Assembly (NCBI RefSeq): GCF_900100785.1
Contig: NZ_FNCP01000008.1
Coordinates: forward strand, 1-64,000
Direction of reading: 5' to 3'
DNA length: 64,000 nt
Source: Desulfosporosinus hippei DSM 8344
GTDB taxonomy: Bacteria; Bacillota; Desulfitobacteriia; Desulfitobacteriales; Desulfitobacteriaceae
Both the position numbers and the translations under genes were made by a program. Positions 33,243 to 42,708 of this stretch are shown here, one piece after another. The notes beneath the pieces are model-generated. The model ran no database searches. It saw nothing but the letters and a program-made list of their open reading frames with translations, and was not told where the DNA came from. The stretch's first letter is position 1; every line of letters starts with the position of its first letter.

Positions 33243-34088
33243 CTAATCTTGACGTTCACTTTGAGTTTCCAGCCAATTAATGACGTAGGTAAGTATTTCT
33301 TCTTTCGCCGGCTCATTATGTAGCTCGTGAAATAAGTCTTTCCAGATTTTTAGCGTACAATTTTCAGGTACAAAGGCTGCAAATTCCTTAGATCCTTCAG
33401 GAGATGTAATTTTGTCTCCTCCGCCATGCATTAGCAATAAAGGAAGATTAAATTGATCGGCATTTTTAATAGCCCAAAGTCCTGCGCAATCCATAGCTGT
33501 AAGTAAACCAAGAGAGATTTTATTATGAATATAAGGATCTTCTTGATAGGCTTTAATAACCTTCGGATCGTGAGAAAGGGCATCTAATAGTAGTCCACTG
33601 GAAACTGTAAAAGTTGGCCACAGCTTACTTAAAAATCTTACCAGTACCTTAAGCAGTGTTGGAGGTTCAACCCCTAACTTGAGCCAGGGACTTGTTACCA
33701 CCACCCCGGAAAACTGGGGTTGTCGACGCAAAACATAATTTAGCACTAAGCTGCCGCCTAAACTGTGTCCATATAGAAAAGAAGGGAAACCTGGTAAACG
33801 TTTTGAGCACTCATTTTTAAAGCAGGTAATATCATCTAACAGCCTATCGAAAGATGGCGAGTGCCCTCGCTGGCCTTGTGACTTACCGTGACCGCGTTGG
33901 TCAAAGGCAGACAATGCAAACCCCGCCTGAGTTAGTTTCAGAGCCAGATTGGCATAGCGCCCACTATGTTCTCCTAAACCATGAACCAGGAAAACAACAC
34001 CCCGAAGCTGACTGCTGACCGGCTGCCACTCCCGTGCAAAAAGTTTAGTTCCATCATTTGTCTTGAATTCAAATTCGGTGTACTTCAT
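33243..34088 (-). CDS. Alpha/beta hydrolase, monoacylglycerol lipase-like
   Basis: 281 residues. Serine-hydrolase signature: FLVHGLGEHSGRYANLA (oxyanion side), FDQRGHGKSQGQRGH, nucleophile GHSLGGS, acidic residue in LMHGGGDKITS and catalytic His in KDLFHELHNEP. The group includes lysophospholipase and monoacylglycerol lipase; the actual substrate is unknown. ATG at 34088 with GGGCGGA upstream; the frame opens 15 codons earlier without homology. Located 32 bases downstream of nothing else on its strand; the next gene upstream is separated by a long perfect palindrome. Confidence 0.87.
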   Translation of the reverse strand: MKYTEFEFKTNDGTKLFAREWQPVSSQLRGVVFLVHGLGEHSGRYANLALKLTQAGFALSAFDQRGHGKSQGQRGHSPSFDRLLDDITCFKNECSKRLPGFPSFLYGHSLGGSLVLNYVLRRQPQFSGVVVTSPWLKLGVEPPTLLKVLVRFLSKLWPTFTVSSGLLLDALSHDPKVIKAYQEDPYIHNKISLGLLTAMDCAGLWAIKNADQFNLPLLLMHGGGDKITSPEGSKEFAAFVPENCTLKIWKDLFHELHNEPAKEEILTYVINWLETQSERQD

Positions 34089-34190
34089 ATTATCCGCCCT
34101 TCCAAATCGAACTCGCAAATTGACACCTTTCACTTTAACATATCATACAACAAATACTTCAACAAATCATATCACCAATTGTTTTACAGA

Positions 34191-34229
34191 AATATTAAGG
34201 AGCACTCGCAACGAGTGCTCCTTAATATT
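34191..34229. terminator. 39-base perfect palindrome, likely terminator
   Basis: AATATTAAGGAGCACTCG and its exact complement around a CAA loop. It lies 120 bases downstream of the ytxJ stop and upstream of the lipase start, both on the minus strand, so it probably ends the ABC-ytxJ transcript. T-rich by virtue of the arms; no separate T tract. Confidence 0.6.
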
Positions 34230-34348
34230 AAATTTCATAATTTCTTGATTACTCGCAAAAATAAAAACCGTTTTATAGGAATCACAATAACAGTGTCATA
34301 GCCAAGGGATTAAGATTCAAACTAACTGAGAAGAATGGAAGAATGTAT

Positions 34349-34717
34349 TTAACCCATAAAATTATAAGGCAAATTTTGACCTTCCAAAGCTTTCGTAAGA
34401 TTTGTCTGAGTGACTGTTTGATGGGAGGCATGCCACAGAACCTGTCCTTGGCTAATCAGCAGCGCTTGAGGAGATTGATGCTTAACCGTCATTTTTTCAG
34501 CCACAAAATTCGAAGTGGAGCGAGATTCAATCACTTTGATCATAACCACAAGCACTTCATTGTTGCTTTCCCGGATAAACTCCTGTACTTCCACCCAAGC
34601 ACGAGCACTAATTGGGCAGGTTGTGCTGTGTTTAAAAATAAAAACTTTGCGTAACTGGGACTCAACTAAGATTCCTTCAAACTCTTCAACAGAACTGATT
34701 TCTCTGAACTCTGCCAT
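34349..34717 (-). CDS. ytxJ: Monothiol bacilliredoxin-like protein (YtxJ, DUF2847)
   Basis: 122-residue thioredoxin-fold protein with the motif FKHSTTCPISARAW (single Cys in TCPIS at about residue 34) and the cis-Pro region HQSPQALLI typical of YtxJ, which is linked to bacillithiol-type redox chemistry in Bacillus. Whether this organism makes bacillithiol cannot be seen. Its ATG overlaps the permease stop (TAATG), so it is the fourth gene of an SsuABC-type importer operon, pointing to a thiol or oxidised sulphur compound as cargo. Confidence 0.85.
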   Translation of the reverse strand: MAEFREISSVEEFEGILVESQLRKVFIFKHSTTCPISARAWVEVQEFIRESNNEVLVVMIKVIESRSTSNFVAEKMTVKHQSPQALLISQGQVLWHASHQTVTQTNLTKALEGQNLPYNFMG

Positions 34718-35499
34718 TACTTCCCCTCCTTATATCCATTTAAGTGCTGCCAGCGACAAAAGATGTTATCAAAAAAATCAACGACAATAAATAATCCGAC
34801 TCCAAGCAAGGCCATCATAATAATCCCCGCAAACATTTCATCCGGTGCAGCACGGCTCCAAGAATCCATGATGAAGTATCCTAAACCTTCGGTAGTTGCA
34901 AAGGACTCAGCAAAGAACAAAACCGCAATCGCTGTACCCATGCTTAAACGAAGGGATGTGAAGACATCCGGTAAACTTGCGGGCAAGAGTACATAGCGGT
35001 AGACTTGGAAACGGTTTCCCCCTAAGGAACGCAAAGAGGAAATTGTTTCTGACTGTACTTTACGAACCGCATCCCGAGTTGTGACTAATATTTGAAAAAA
35101 GACAATGAAGGTAATCAGGAAGATCTTGGAACCGTCGCCTAATCCTAGAAACAAAAGAATCAGCGGCAGAAAGACAATTTTAGGAATCGGATAAGTGATA
35201 TAGACTAGGGGTGCTAAAAATCGGTCTATCCGACCTTCGTAGCCCATAATTATACCCAAGGGTAGTCCGATTAGAAACGCAGTCAATGTTGATAATACTA
35301 CCCGATAGGTACTAACCCAGAAGTGTTTTCCGAGATCTGCTTCAAATAAGCGAATAGTGGCGGCGATTGCCGCCTGGGGTGTCGGTAAGAGGGGGGTCTG
35401 AAGACTCCAGGCTGCATATTGCCAAAGAGCCAGTAAAAATACTATAGCACCTAAATAGCCCCAGGACTTCCCTTGAAATACTTTACCTTGCAGATTCAT
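34717..35499 (-). CDS. ABC transporter permease (SsuC/TauC family)
   Basis: About 260 residues with six hydrophobic helices and the EAA-like cytoplasmic loop SLRSLGGNRFQVYRYVLLPASLPDVFTSLRLSMG. The ATG at 35499 (AAAGGGGTGG upstream) is chosen; the frame runs 28 codons further into the ATPase gene. Overlaps the ATPase by 17 bases. Together with the adjacent binding protein and ATPase it makes one importer of the nitrate/sulphonate/taurine class; substrate unknown. Confidence 0.9.
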   Translation of the reverse strand: MNLQGKVFQGKSWGYLGAIVFLLALWQYAAWSLQTPLLPTPQAAIAATIRLFEADLGKHFWVSTYRVVLSTLTAFLIGLPLGIIMGYEGRIDRFLAPLVYITYPIPKIVFLPLILLFLGLGDGSKIFLITFIVFFQILVTTRDAVRKVQSETISSLRSLGGNRFQVYRYVLLPASLPDVFTSLRLSMGTAIAVLFFAESFATTEGLGYFIMDSWSRAAPDEMFAGIIMMALLGVGLFIVVDFFDNIFCRWQHLNGYKEGK

Positions 35500-36250
35500 C
35501 AAGTCCACCCCTTTCAAGAAGTGAACGTACATAGCTGGTCTTCTGGAAAAACTCTTCTGTCTGACGATAGCCAGGTTTTCCAACTAGTGGGTTCGATATT
35601 TCCCCCACAACTTTTGTTGGTCTGCCATCAAGAAGCACCAAAATACGGCTTCCTAAGAAAACAGCTTCTTCAATACTATGCGTTACTAAAACTGTTGTCA
35701 ACCTTTGTTCCTGCCAAATCTCTAAGAGCAACCCTTGTAGTCTTTCCCGAGTTAAAGCATCTAAAGCTGACAAAGGCTCGTCCATTAACAGCAAATCCGG
35801 TTGGAGAGTTAAGGCTCGAGCCAATGCGACTCTCTGCCTTTGCCCTCCACTTAATTGACTGGGAAAATTGTGTTTCACTTCTCCTAGGCCCATTTTCCGA
35901 ATCATTTCCTCAACGAGGGGTTTATAGTTTCTCTTAACCGTATGCCTGACTCGTAACCCTAAACTTACATTTTGCTCAACTGTAAGCCAAGGAAATAGCC
36001 CATACTCCTGTAGTATAAAAGCTGTTTTCTGACGGGTACCTTTAACAGACTCGCTAAAAATCTTAATATTGCCCGCCGTAGGCTTCAGTAATCCTGATAG
36101 CAGGTAAAGAAGAGTACTCTTGCCACAGCCTGAAGGGCCGATCAAGACTAAGCTCTCTCCCCGTTCAATCGTCAAATTGAAATCATCGTATACTTTAACC
36201 TGTGACTTTCCTTGATTATAGATGAAATCACAGTGCGAAACTTCAATCAC
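35483..36250 (-). CDS. ABC transporter ATP-binding protein (SsuB/TauB family)
   Basis: 255 residues. Walker A GPSGCGKSTLL, Q-loop LQEYGLFPWLTVEQN, signature LSGGQRQRVALARAL, Walker B LLLMDEPLSALD and H-loop VTHSIEEAV are all intact. GTG start with GGAGAG 8 bases before it. Energises the permease encoded downstream; the binding protein is 78 bases upstream. Confidence 0.93.
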   Translation of the reverse strand: MIEVSHCDFIYNQGKSQVKVYDDFNLTIERGESLVLIGPSGCGKSTLLYLLSGLLKPTAGNIKIFSESVKGTRQKTAFILQEYGLFPWLTVEQNVSLGLRVRHTVKRNYKPLVEEMIRKMGLGEVKHNFPSQLSGGQRQRVALARALTLQPDLLLMDEPLSALDALTRERLQGLLLEIWQEQRLTTVLVTHSIEEAVFLGSRILVLLDGRPTKVVGEISNPLVGKPGYRQTEEFFQKTSYVRSLLERGGLDESAR

Positions 36251-36328
36251 AGGTTATTCTCTCCTTTTCCAAGGGATATTAGGCATAAAGTGAAAATCTC
36301 AAGAACCTAATCAACTGACTATTTAAGA

Positions 36329-37315
36329 CTACGAGCTGGGCAGAAGATTGGGATCAACTAGTTCTTGGTAGTTATAAGCTTGGGGAATGAGGTTCTTTTC
36401 TACCATCCATTTCATCACACTCTGAACCTCTTCCTCAGTTGGAAGCTGCAGCTTGGAGAAGGTCGGGGTTTGATAACTATCCTTCAATTCTTGAGGAATC
36501 TGGGCTTTTTCCAAGAATAGATCTCGATATTGATCCGGACTATTAGTCAAAGCTTGCCCGGCAGTACCATAGGCCCGAAGGACAGCTTTAATCCCTTCGG
36601 AATTATCGTTTATACTATCGGTTCGAAATAGGAAAACAGTTTGAGAAATATTCTTATAAGTATCATCAATAAGTAAGTGAGCTCCTTTTGCTTGAGCCAA
36701 TGAGGCTAACGGATCCGGAAGACAAGCAGCATTGATCTGGTCTGATAGCAGCATATCTAAGCGCACCGGCATCTTAGGAATTGATACTTTTTTTACACTA
36801 TCCAGCTGAACCCCTTTATCCAGGAGCATTTGATCACTGACATAGTCAATAATTGAATTTTGAGATATCCCAAGGGTTCCTCCCTTTAAACCAGCTAGGT
36901 CTTGGATACCGGATTTAGGAGAAGATAAAATAGCGAAACGCCCCTCCTTTGGGGTTGCCCCCAGCCCTATGGATGCGATCTTCACATCGGCACCTATCTT
37001 CTTTAATAAAGCAACTGCCAGCAAATCTGCTACTTGACCATCAATTTGTCCGGCTTGAAGTGCAGCATCTCTTTCCATTGCACTGGCAAAGCTGACTAGT
37101 TCTACTTGAACACCTTCTTTGGTGTATAGTTTGTCTTTTTCCGCAACATAGAAGGGCAAATTATCTTCAATAGGCAAGACCCCGATCTTAACTACTTTAG
37201 CTTCACTGATTGGAGACTGATTCTCCGATTTTTTAGGGGCTCCGCAGCCAAATACAAAAAAGGCAATACTTAGAACCATTAATACCAGACCAACCCTTGA
37301 AATTTGTTTTTTCAT
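36329..37315 (-). CDS. ABC substrate-binding lipoprotein (NMT1/SsuA-like)
   Basis: 328-residue precursor with a lipobox: VLMVLSIAFFVFGCGAP, Cys24 being lipidated. The mature part has the NMT1/SsuA-like pattern KIGVLPIEDNLPFYVAEKDKLYTKEGVQVELV and LSDQINAACLPDPLASLAQAKG. GAGGAG stands 10 bases before the ATG. First gene of the binding protein-ATPase-permease-ytxJ operon. The family covers sulphonates, taurine, nitrate and thiamine precursors; none can be chosen from sequence alone. Confidence 0.87.
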   Translation of the reverse strand: MKKQISRVGLVLMVLSIAFFVFGCGAPKKSENQSPISEAKVVKIGVLPIEDNLPFYVAEKDKLYTKEGVQVELVSFASAMERDAALQAGQIDGQVADLLAVALLKKIGADVKIASIGLGATPKEGRFAILSSPKSGIQDLAGLKGGTLGISQNSIIDYVSDQMLLDKGVQLDSVKKVSIPKMPVRLDMLLSDQINAACLPDPLASLAQAKGAHLLIDDTYKNISQTVFLFRTDSINDNSEGIKAVLRAYGTAGQALTNSPDQYRDLFLEKAQIPQELKDSYQTPTFSKLQLPTEEEVQSVMKWMVEKNLIPQAYNYQELVDPNLLPSS

Positions 37316-37386
37316 TTAATCGACACTCCTCATCTTGAAACTACCCTATTTTAACACAACATAAGCTATTCGACATTTTATCGGCA

Positions 37387-39363
37387 TTACCTTTTAAAAT
37401 GTTCTTCAAACCACTTATATAATTTATTGGACAATCTATTCTGCTCGATGTATTCCTCAGGAATCTCAAATGGGACAACCGGTGTTGATTCTAGTGCACG
37501 TGACAGAATTTCACGAAAGACTACAGCAGGTTCTGCCCCTCCTGAGGTAGTGAGGTAATGGTTATGATCCGTGTTATCATAACCCATCCATACTGCTGCC
37601 GTAAGTTCCGGTGTATAACCCACAAACCAAACATCTTTAACCCCTTTGCTGATGTCCGCGAATTCTTCGGTTTGGGGAAGTTCAACTGACCCTGTTTTGC
37701 CGGCTGTAGGTCGAGATAGCTTTGCATTTTCACCGGTGCCGTTTGTGACCACATCCTCCAGCATCAGGGTCATCATATAGGCTACGCTTGGAGTGGTCAC
37801 TTGAGTTGTTTCAGGTTGAGCAAGGTAGAGCACAGTCCCTTCATCCGTAGTAATTTTACTTATGGCATAGGCTTTATTCATAACTCCGAGATTAGCAAAT
37901 GCTCCATAAGCTTGCGCCATCTGTAAAGGTGTAACCCCTTGAGAAAGACCACCCAAAGCTAAACTAAGGGTGTGATCTTCTTTCTTCAAAGTGATCCCAC
38001 ACCTTTGCACAAAATCTACCCCGCTGTCTATCCCGATCTTATTAAGTAACCAAACTGCCGGCACATTCCAGGAGTGTCGAACAGCTTCTTGCATTGTAAT
38101 ATATCCACGATACTGATTGTCATAATTCTGAGGGCTGTAGCCATTAATATTTAGAGGGTGATCCTCAACCGTTGAATCCGAATTATAGCCCTTTTCTAAG
38201 GCCGGGGCATAAACCGACAAGGGCTTCAAGGTAGAACCCGGCTGGCGCAGAAATTGAGATGAAGCGGCATGGTTCAACCCGCGGTAAACTCTCGCCCCCC
38301 GATATCCGACTAATCCTCTGATCCCCCCGGTTTTATGATCCAATAAAACCACACCACTTTGAACGAGTTGGTCAGATGTCCCTTTGGGAAAGTAATGACT
38401 TTCTTCATAAACCTCTTCAGCTGCTTTTTGGACAAGAGGATCCATTTGAGTATAGATTTTCAGGCCACCCTTGAGAATTTGTTCTTCAGTAAATCCGATG
38501 CGATTAATAGCTTCATCAATAACATAATCAACGTAAGGTGAATACTGGCCTGAAAGGTCCTTTAGAGAACCTTTCTTTATAACAATTGGTTGCACAAGGG
38601 CCTTCTGATACTCTACTGAGGAAATATAATTCTGTTCCTTCATCAAAGCAAGTACTATATTTCTGCGTTCTAAAGACTTTTCTTTACTATTCAGCGGTGA
38701 ATAAATGCTGGGGGCTTTTAGCAGCCCGGCAAGTAACGCAGATTCAGGTAATGACAGATCCTCAACCTCTTTATCAAAATAAAGTTGAGCCGCATTTTGT
38801 AGACCATAACAGCCCTCACCATAATATATTTGATTGAGATAAGCGACTAAAATCTCATCCTTGTCCAGCACAGCTTCAATCTTTAAGGCATAGGCCGCTT
38901 CATTTAATTTGCGGGCAAGAGTTTTATCCGAAGCTAAGAAAAGGTTCTTGGCCAATTGTTGAGTGATGGTGCTTCCACCTTCGGAAAAGTCACCTGAAAT
39001 TATATCCCGATAAAGAGCACGGATAATTGAACGAAGATCGACCCCTTTATGCTCGTAATACCGACGGTCTTCTACTGCAATTACAGCATTTTTCATAACC
39101 AGTGGGATTTGCTGCCCTGAAACAGGTTCTATTCGTGATGATGAAAGCTGGGAAATCCGGTTGCCATTTTGGTCATACAAGTAGGAAGGTCGTGCCAGAG
39201 GTGTTTGTAACTTACTAATATCTAATGAGGATATATAAGCCGTAATTCCACCGGTCAAACAAATGATAAAAACTAAAAAAACAACTCCCAGTCTTTTCCA
39301 ATATCTAGCAAAAAGTACACTCACCTTAGATTTCTGCCCCTGAAGTGTACTCATATCTTCCAA
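37387..39363 (-). CDS. Class A penicillin-binding protein 1A (transglycosylase-transpeptidase)
   Basis: 658-residue bifunctional peptidoglycan synthase. One N-terminal membrane anchor (about 22-47). Glycosyltransferase 51 motifs: AVEDRRYYEHKGVD with catalytic Glu, GGSTITQQLAKN, KLNEAAYAL and LNQIYYGEGCYG. Transpeptidase motifs: QPGSTLKPLSVY (SxxK), RHSWNVPAV (SxN) and GKTGSVELP (KTG). TTG start at 39363 with GAAGGG six bases upstream; an ATG three codons further in is possible. Monocistronic, with 70-280-base gaps to both sides. Confidence 0.95.
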   Translation of the reverse strand: MEDMSTLQGQKSKVSVLFARYWKRLGVVFLVFIICLTGGITAYISSLDISKLQTPLARPSYLYDQNGNRISQLSSSRIEPVSGQQIPLVMKNAVIAVEDRRYYEHKGVDLRSIIRALYRDIISGDFSEGGSTITQQLAKNLFLASDKTLARKLNEAAYALKIEAVLDKDEILVAYLNQIYYGEGCYGLQNAAQLYFDKEVEDLSLPESALLAGLLKAPSIYSPLNSKEKSLERRNIVLALMKEQNYISSVEYQKALVQPIVIKKGSLKDLSGQYSPYVDYVIDEAINRIGFTEEQILKGGLKIYTQMDPLVQKAAEEVYEESHYFPKGTSDQLVQSGVVLLDHKTGGIRGLVGYRGARVYRGLNHAASSQFLRQPGSTLKPLSVYAPALEKGYNSDSTVEDHPLNINGYSPQNYDNQYRGYITMQEAVRHSWNVPAVWLLNKIGIDSGVDFVQRCGITLKKEDHTLSLALGGLSQGVTPLQMAQAYGAFANLGVMNKAYAISKITTDEGTVLYLAQPETTQVTTPSVAYMMTLMLEDVVTNGTGENAKLSRPTAGKTGSVELPQTEEFADISKGVKDVWFVGYTPELTAAVWMGYDNTDHNHYLTTSGGAEPAVVFREILSRALESTPVVPFEIPEEYIEQNRLSNKLYKWFEEHFKR

Positions 39364-39645
39364 CTAAATCCCTTCTTTCTATAATCCTATAAATGAACTT
39401 TGATTAATTTCGAGACTCTTGCTTCTAACAATTGGGTTTTCCTTAAGCTTATTTTACCACAATGTACTTACAACAAAAGCTGAAACATGTCAAAGAAATA
39501 AGAAAGGTAATTATTCACCATAATGACAAGAGCCTCTCACCAACTTTATGAAGTCAGTAAAAGGCCGGAAAACTCGATGAGTATATATATCATATTCTGA
39601 AGCACCTAGGGATTTAAGATCGTATTAGAACAGGGTGTCTTACAT

Positions 39646-40560
39646 TTAAAGAGCTGATGTGTCCACCGGACTAATCCGCTTTCGAGCTGGGGTTAAAATT
39701 GCCAGAATTCCCCCAACGATGACGAATCCCCCTCCCACTGCCTGCAAGAGGGTTATATTCTCATTGAATATAACAACCGCTAAAATAACAGTCATCACAG
39801 GCTCAGTTGTACTGATAATTGAGGCAGAAGTCGGACCCATACGCTTCATACCCTCAAAAAATGTCAGCATAGCTAATATCGTCGAGAACAGAACAATACC
39901 CCCAATTCCCAGCCACGTGCCCCAGGAAAGATTCCAGGTTGTTCCGCCTATTGGTAAACCGATTAGGCCATAGGTAAATGCTGCAGAGGTCGAAATTACA
40001 GAAGTACTTACTAAAGGAGTTGTTGTTTTTAACAACTTGTTGCCAACGATTATATAAAACGAGTAGACGAAGGCAGCGCTAAGAGCAAGTATAACCCCCA
40101 GATAATTAATCCCTTCCAATGCTATGCCTAAAACCAAGACTAAACCAAAGGTTGCGATAATCAAGCCAGCCAACTTGAGTAAAGAAAATTCTTCTTGCTT
40201 TGTCAAAACTGCTATGATGGTAACAATAACGGGATAGGCATATAGAAGCAACGCAGCTAAAGATGCCGGGATATATAATACTGAAGATATGTACAAACCG
40301 GCCATCATAGAATATCCAACTCCGCCCATGCCCCATAGTATCAGCCAAGTCTTAAGGGGCATGCGCGGGAATCCTTCTCGCCAAATAGTTATCGCCCAGA
40401 ATACTAAGGATGCTATGGAAAACCTAACAAATAATACGGTAGAAAGACCTGCCCCTCCTCCAAAAACTACTTTTCCTAAAATCGGGTACAAGCTAAAACC
40501 AAATGTGGAAATAAGTATTAATGAAACCGCTAATCCTGTCGACTCTTTTTGATTTATCAT
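39646..40560 (-). CDS. EamA/DMT family transporter
   Basis: 304 residues, about ten membrane helices, two EamA repeats (LILISTFGFSLYPILGKVVFGGG; LGVILALSAAFVYSFYIIVGNKLL; SIISTTEPVMTVILAVVIFNENITLLQAVGGGFVIVGGILAIL). ATG at 40560 with GGAG 6 bases upstream. Unlike the plus-strand DMT gene at 27890 in sequence, and no regulator is adjacent. Substrate unknown. The 282-base gap downstream to the penicillin-binding protein gene holds nothing recognisable. Confidence 0.87.
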   Translation of the reverse strand: MINQKESTGLAVSLILISTFGFSLYPILGKVVFGGGAGLSTVLFVRFSIASLVFWAITIWREGFPRMPLKTWLILWGMGGVGYSMMAGLYISSVLYIPASLAALLLYAYPVIVTIIAVLTKQEEFSLLKLAGLIIATFGLVLVLGIALEGINYLGVILALSAAFVYSFYIIVGNKLLKTTTPLVSTSVISTSAAFTYGLIGLPIGGTTWNLSWGTWLGIGGIVLFSTILAMLTFFEGMKRMGPTSASIISTTEPVMTVILAVVIFNENITLLQAVGGGFVIVGGILAILTPARKRISPVDTSAL

Positions 40561-40799
40561 TTTTTTCTCCATATCATAAGCGGACTTATTTATCTCAGTC
40601 GATTAACATCTTTAACATCCTTTTACATCTTTTAGGATGATTACTCTATTATCCAGGATTCTTGAATTCCTGTCAATTAGCTTGTTTAGGACTTTTCTTT
40701 CATCCCTTTTATTTTTTGTCTTCTAATTTTATACCTTATAAGAAAAAGGGATCAAGCTATAAGCCTAATCCCAAGTTATATTAAATAACTTTTACTCGA

Positions 40800-41807
40800 T
40801 TATTTAACATTCTTTATAGCATTTTCCCCAAATTGCTTTGTGACAACTTTCTCGTAAGGAGCTATTTTGTTAAGCTCTCCGGCATCTTTAATGATTTGCT
40901 GCAAGAGATAAAAATCATTTTCTTGGAGAATAGGGTCTGTTTTCCAAGAATTTTGTTCTTTATAACGCTTAATAGCACTAATAAGAATTTGGTCATTCTC
41001 TTCAGGAAATTGAAGTTTTATAGCCAAGGCAATTTCTTCAGGAGTATGGCTTGCTACCCACTTCTGTCCTTTATAGATGGCGTTGGTAAACTTCTGAATA
41101 AGCTCTGGATTTTTTTCGATCATGCTCTTCTTGGCAAAATAGGCAGTATAAGGTATTTCCCCACTCTCTTTACCTAAAGAAGCAACAATATAGGCTTTAC
41201 CTTCTTTCTCCATGCTTGATGCAGTAGGTTCAAAGATAATTACATAATCTCCTTGCCCTCCGATAAAGGCACCGGGCATTGCCGCAAATTGCATCGTCGT
41301 GTCAATGGTGACATCTTTTCCTGCCGCCATACCATTTTTGCTCAACACATACTGGAGGACAATAGCTGGCATTCCACCTTTACGTCCGCCGATTACGGTC
41401 TTTCCTTTCAGGTCACTCCATTTAAAGTCAGGATCAGGTTCTCTGCCCATTAGAAAGGTTCCATCCCCGTTGGTCAACTGGGCAAAAACAACGCTGTTAT
41501 CCTCTTTTCCCTCGTTATGAACATAGACGCTCGCCTCAGGTCCGGCGAAGCCAATATCTACTTGACCTGATAATACGGCAGTCATAACTTTATCTGCACC
41601 TTGGCCATTAGTTAGTTCTACCTCAAGCCCTTCCTCTTTAAAGAACCCCTTACTCATTGCTACATACTGGGGAGCATAGAAAACAGAATGGGTAACCTCT
41701 GATAATTTAACCTTAGTCAACTCACTTTGCTGGCTGCAACCAGAGAGCACCATAGAAATTCCAAGGATCACGGTAATAAGTACGGGCATAAATCTTTTTC
41801 TAAACAT
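40800..41807 (-). CDS. ABC substrate-binding lipoprotein (SsuA/NMT1-like), second system
   Basis: 335-residue precursor with lipobox VLSGCSQQ (Cys24). NMT1-type features: KVKLSEVTHSVFYAPQYVAMSKGFFKEEGLEVELTNGQGADKVMTAVLSGQVDIGFAGPEASVYV. Perfect AAAGGAGGAG ribosome site. Last gene of ATPase-permease-binding protein order, the reverse of the first importer. Substrate not determinable; similar proteins carry riboflavin, pyrimidine or sulphonate ligands. Confidence 0.88.
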   Translation of the reverse strand: MFRKRFMPVLITVILGISMVLSGCSQQSELTKVKLSEVTHSVFYAPQYVAMSKGFFKEEGLEVELTNGQGADKVMTAVLSGQVDIGFAGPEASVYVHNEGKEDNSVVFAQLTNGDGTFLMGREPDPDFKWSDLKGKTVIGGRKGGMPAIVLQYVLSKNGMAAGKDVTIDTTMQFAAMPGAFIGGQGDYVIIFEPTASSMEKEGKAYIVASLGKESGEIPYTAYFAKKSMIEKNPELIQKFTNAIYKGQKWVASHTPEEIALAIKLQFPEENDQILISAIKRYKEQNSWKTDPILQENDFYLLQQIIKDAGELNKIAPYEKVVTKQFGENAIKNVK

Positions 41808-41859
41808 GTCGCTCCTCCTTTATATATTTAAGCTTTTACATACTGTCCTAATCATTGGA

Positions 41860-42708
41860 TCAAGCCTTGTTTTTCACAAGCATCCTTTCAAGGTAAACCA
41901 CCCCCTGATACATGACCGCTGCTGCCACACCTAAAATAATGACACTAGTCATAACTAGGTCTAGTTTAAAAACTTGCCCCCCGTAAACGATGAGATAACC
42001 TAACCCCGCTTTGGAAACTAAAAATTCTCCAACAATAACCCCTACCCACGACAAGCCCACATTGATTTTCAAAGCATTGATAATCGTAGGATAAGAAGCC
42101 GGAAGCACTACTTTTGTAAGAACTTGATATTTTGAACCGCCGAAGGTCTGAACAAGTTTGATCTTCTCTTGATCAACCGTTAAGAAGCCGTTTAACACTT
42201 CCAAAACTGTGACGATCAGTGAAATAGCTAAAGTCATAACAATAATCGCCGGAGGCCCTGCACCAATCCATACAATGAAAACTGGGCCCAAGGCAATTTT
42301 AGGCAAACTATTGAGAATTACTAAGTATGGTTCTAAAATTTTGCACAAAAATTCAGACCACCACAACATTATGGCTATTATCGTCCCGACAAGGGTTCCT
42401 AAGACAAAGCCCAAGAAGGCTTCCCAACAGGTTATTCCAATATGATGAAAAAGAACCCCATCTTCATAAAGGCGAACCATTGTATTAAAAACTCTCGACG
42501 GCTGACTTGTAATAAATGGATCTACTATTTTGGTATTAGCACATATTTCCCAAAGCAAGAAAGCCACACCAAAGATTAGTATTTGAATGACCCGCACTGA
42601 GATTTTTTCCATCCTAACTCGGTGTAAGTAATCAATGTGTTCCTGAGAAATCTTTGTGACTTGAGTCTCCTTCGAAACCCTGTCGTCTTTCAACTTAGAC
42701 ATGGACAT
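41860..42708 (-). CDS. ABC transporter permease (SsuC family), second system
   Basis: 282 residues, polar N-terminal 30 residues, then six hydrophobic segments with the coupling loop LVQTFGGSKYQVLTKVVLPASYPTIINALKINVGLSWVGVIVGEFL. ATG at 42708 with AAGGGG; overlaps the ATPase stop by 14 bases. Pairs with the flanking ATPase and lipoprotein. Confidence 0.9.
   Translation of the reverse strand: MSMSKLKDDRVSKETQVTKISQEHIDYLHRVRMEKISVRVIQILIFGVAFLLWEICANTKIVDPFITSQPSRVFNTMVRLYEDGVLFHHIGITCWEAFLGFVLGTLVGTIIAIMLWWSEFLCKILEPYLVILNSLPKIALGPVFIVWIGAGPPAIIVMTLAISLIVTVLEVLNGFLTVDQEKIKLVQTFGGSKYQVLTKVVLPASYPTIINALKINVGLSWVGVIVGEFLVSKAGLGYLIVYGGQVFKLDLVMTSVIILGVAAAVMYQGVVYLERMLVKNKA

Noticed and set aside
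35473-35937. 154-codon plus-strand frame over the ABC ATPase
   Set aside because: Antisense shadow of the Walker B/signature region; no ribosome site.
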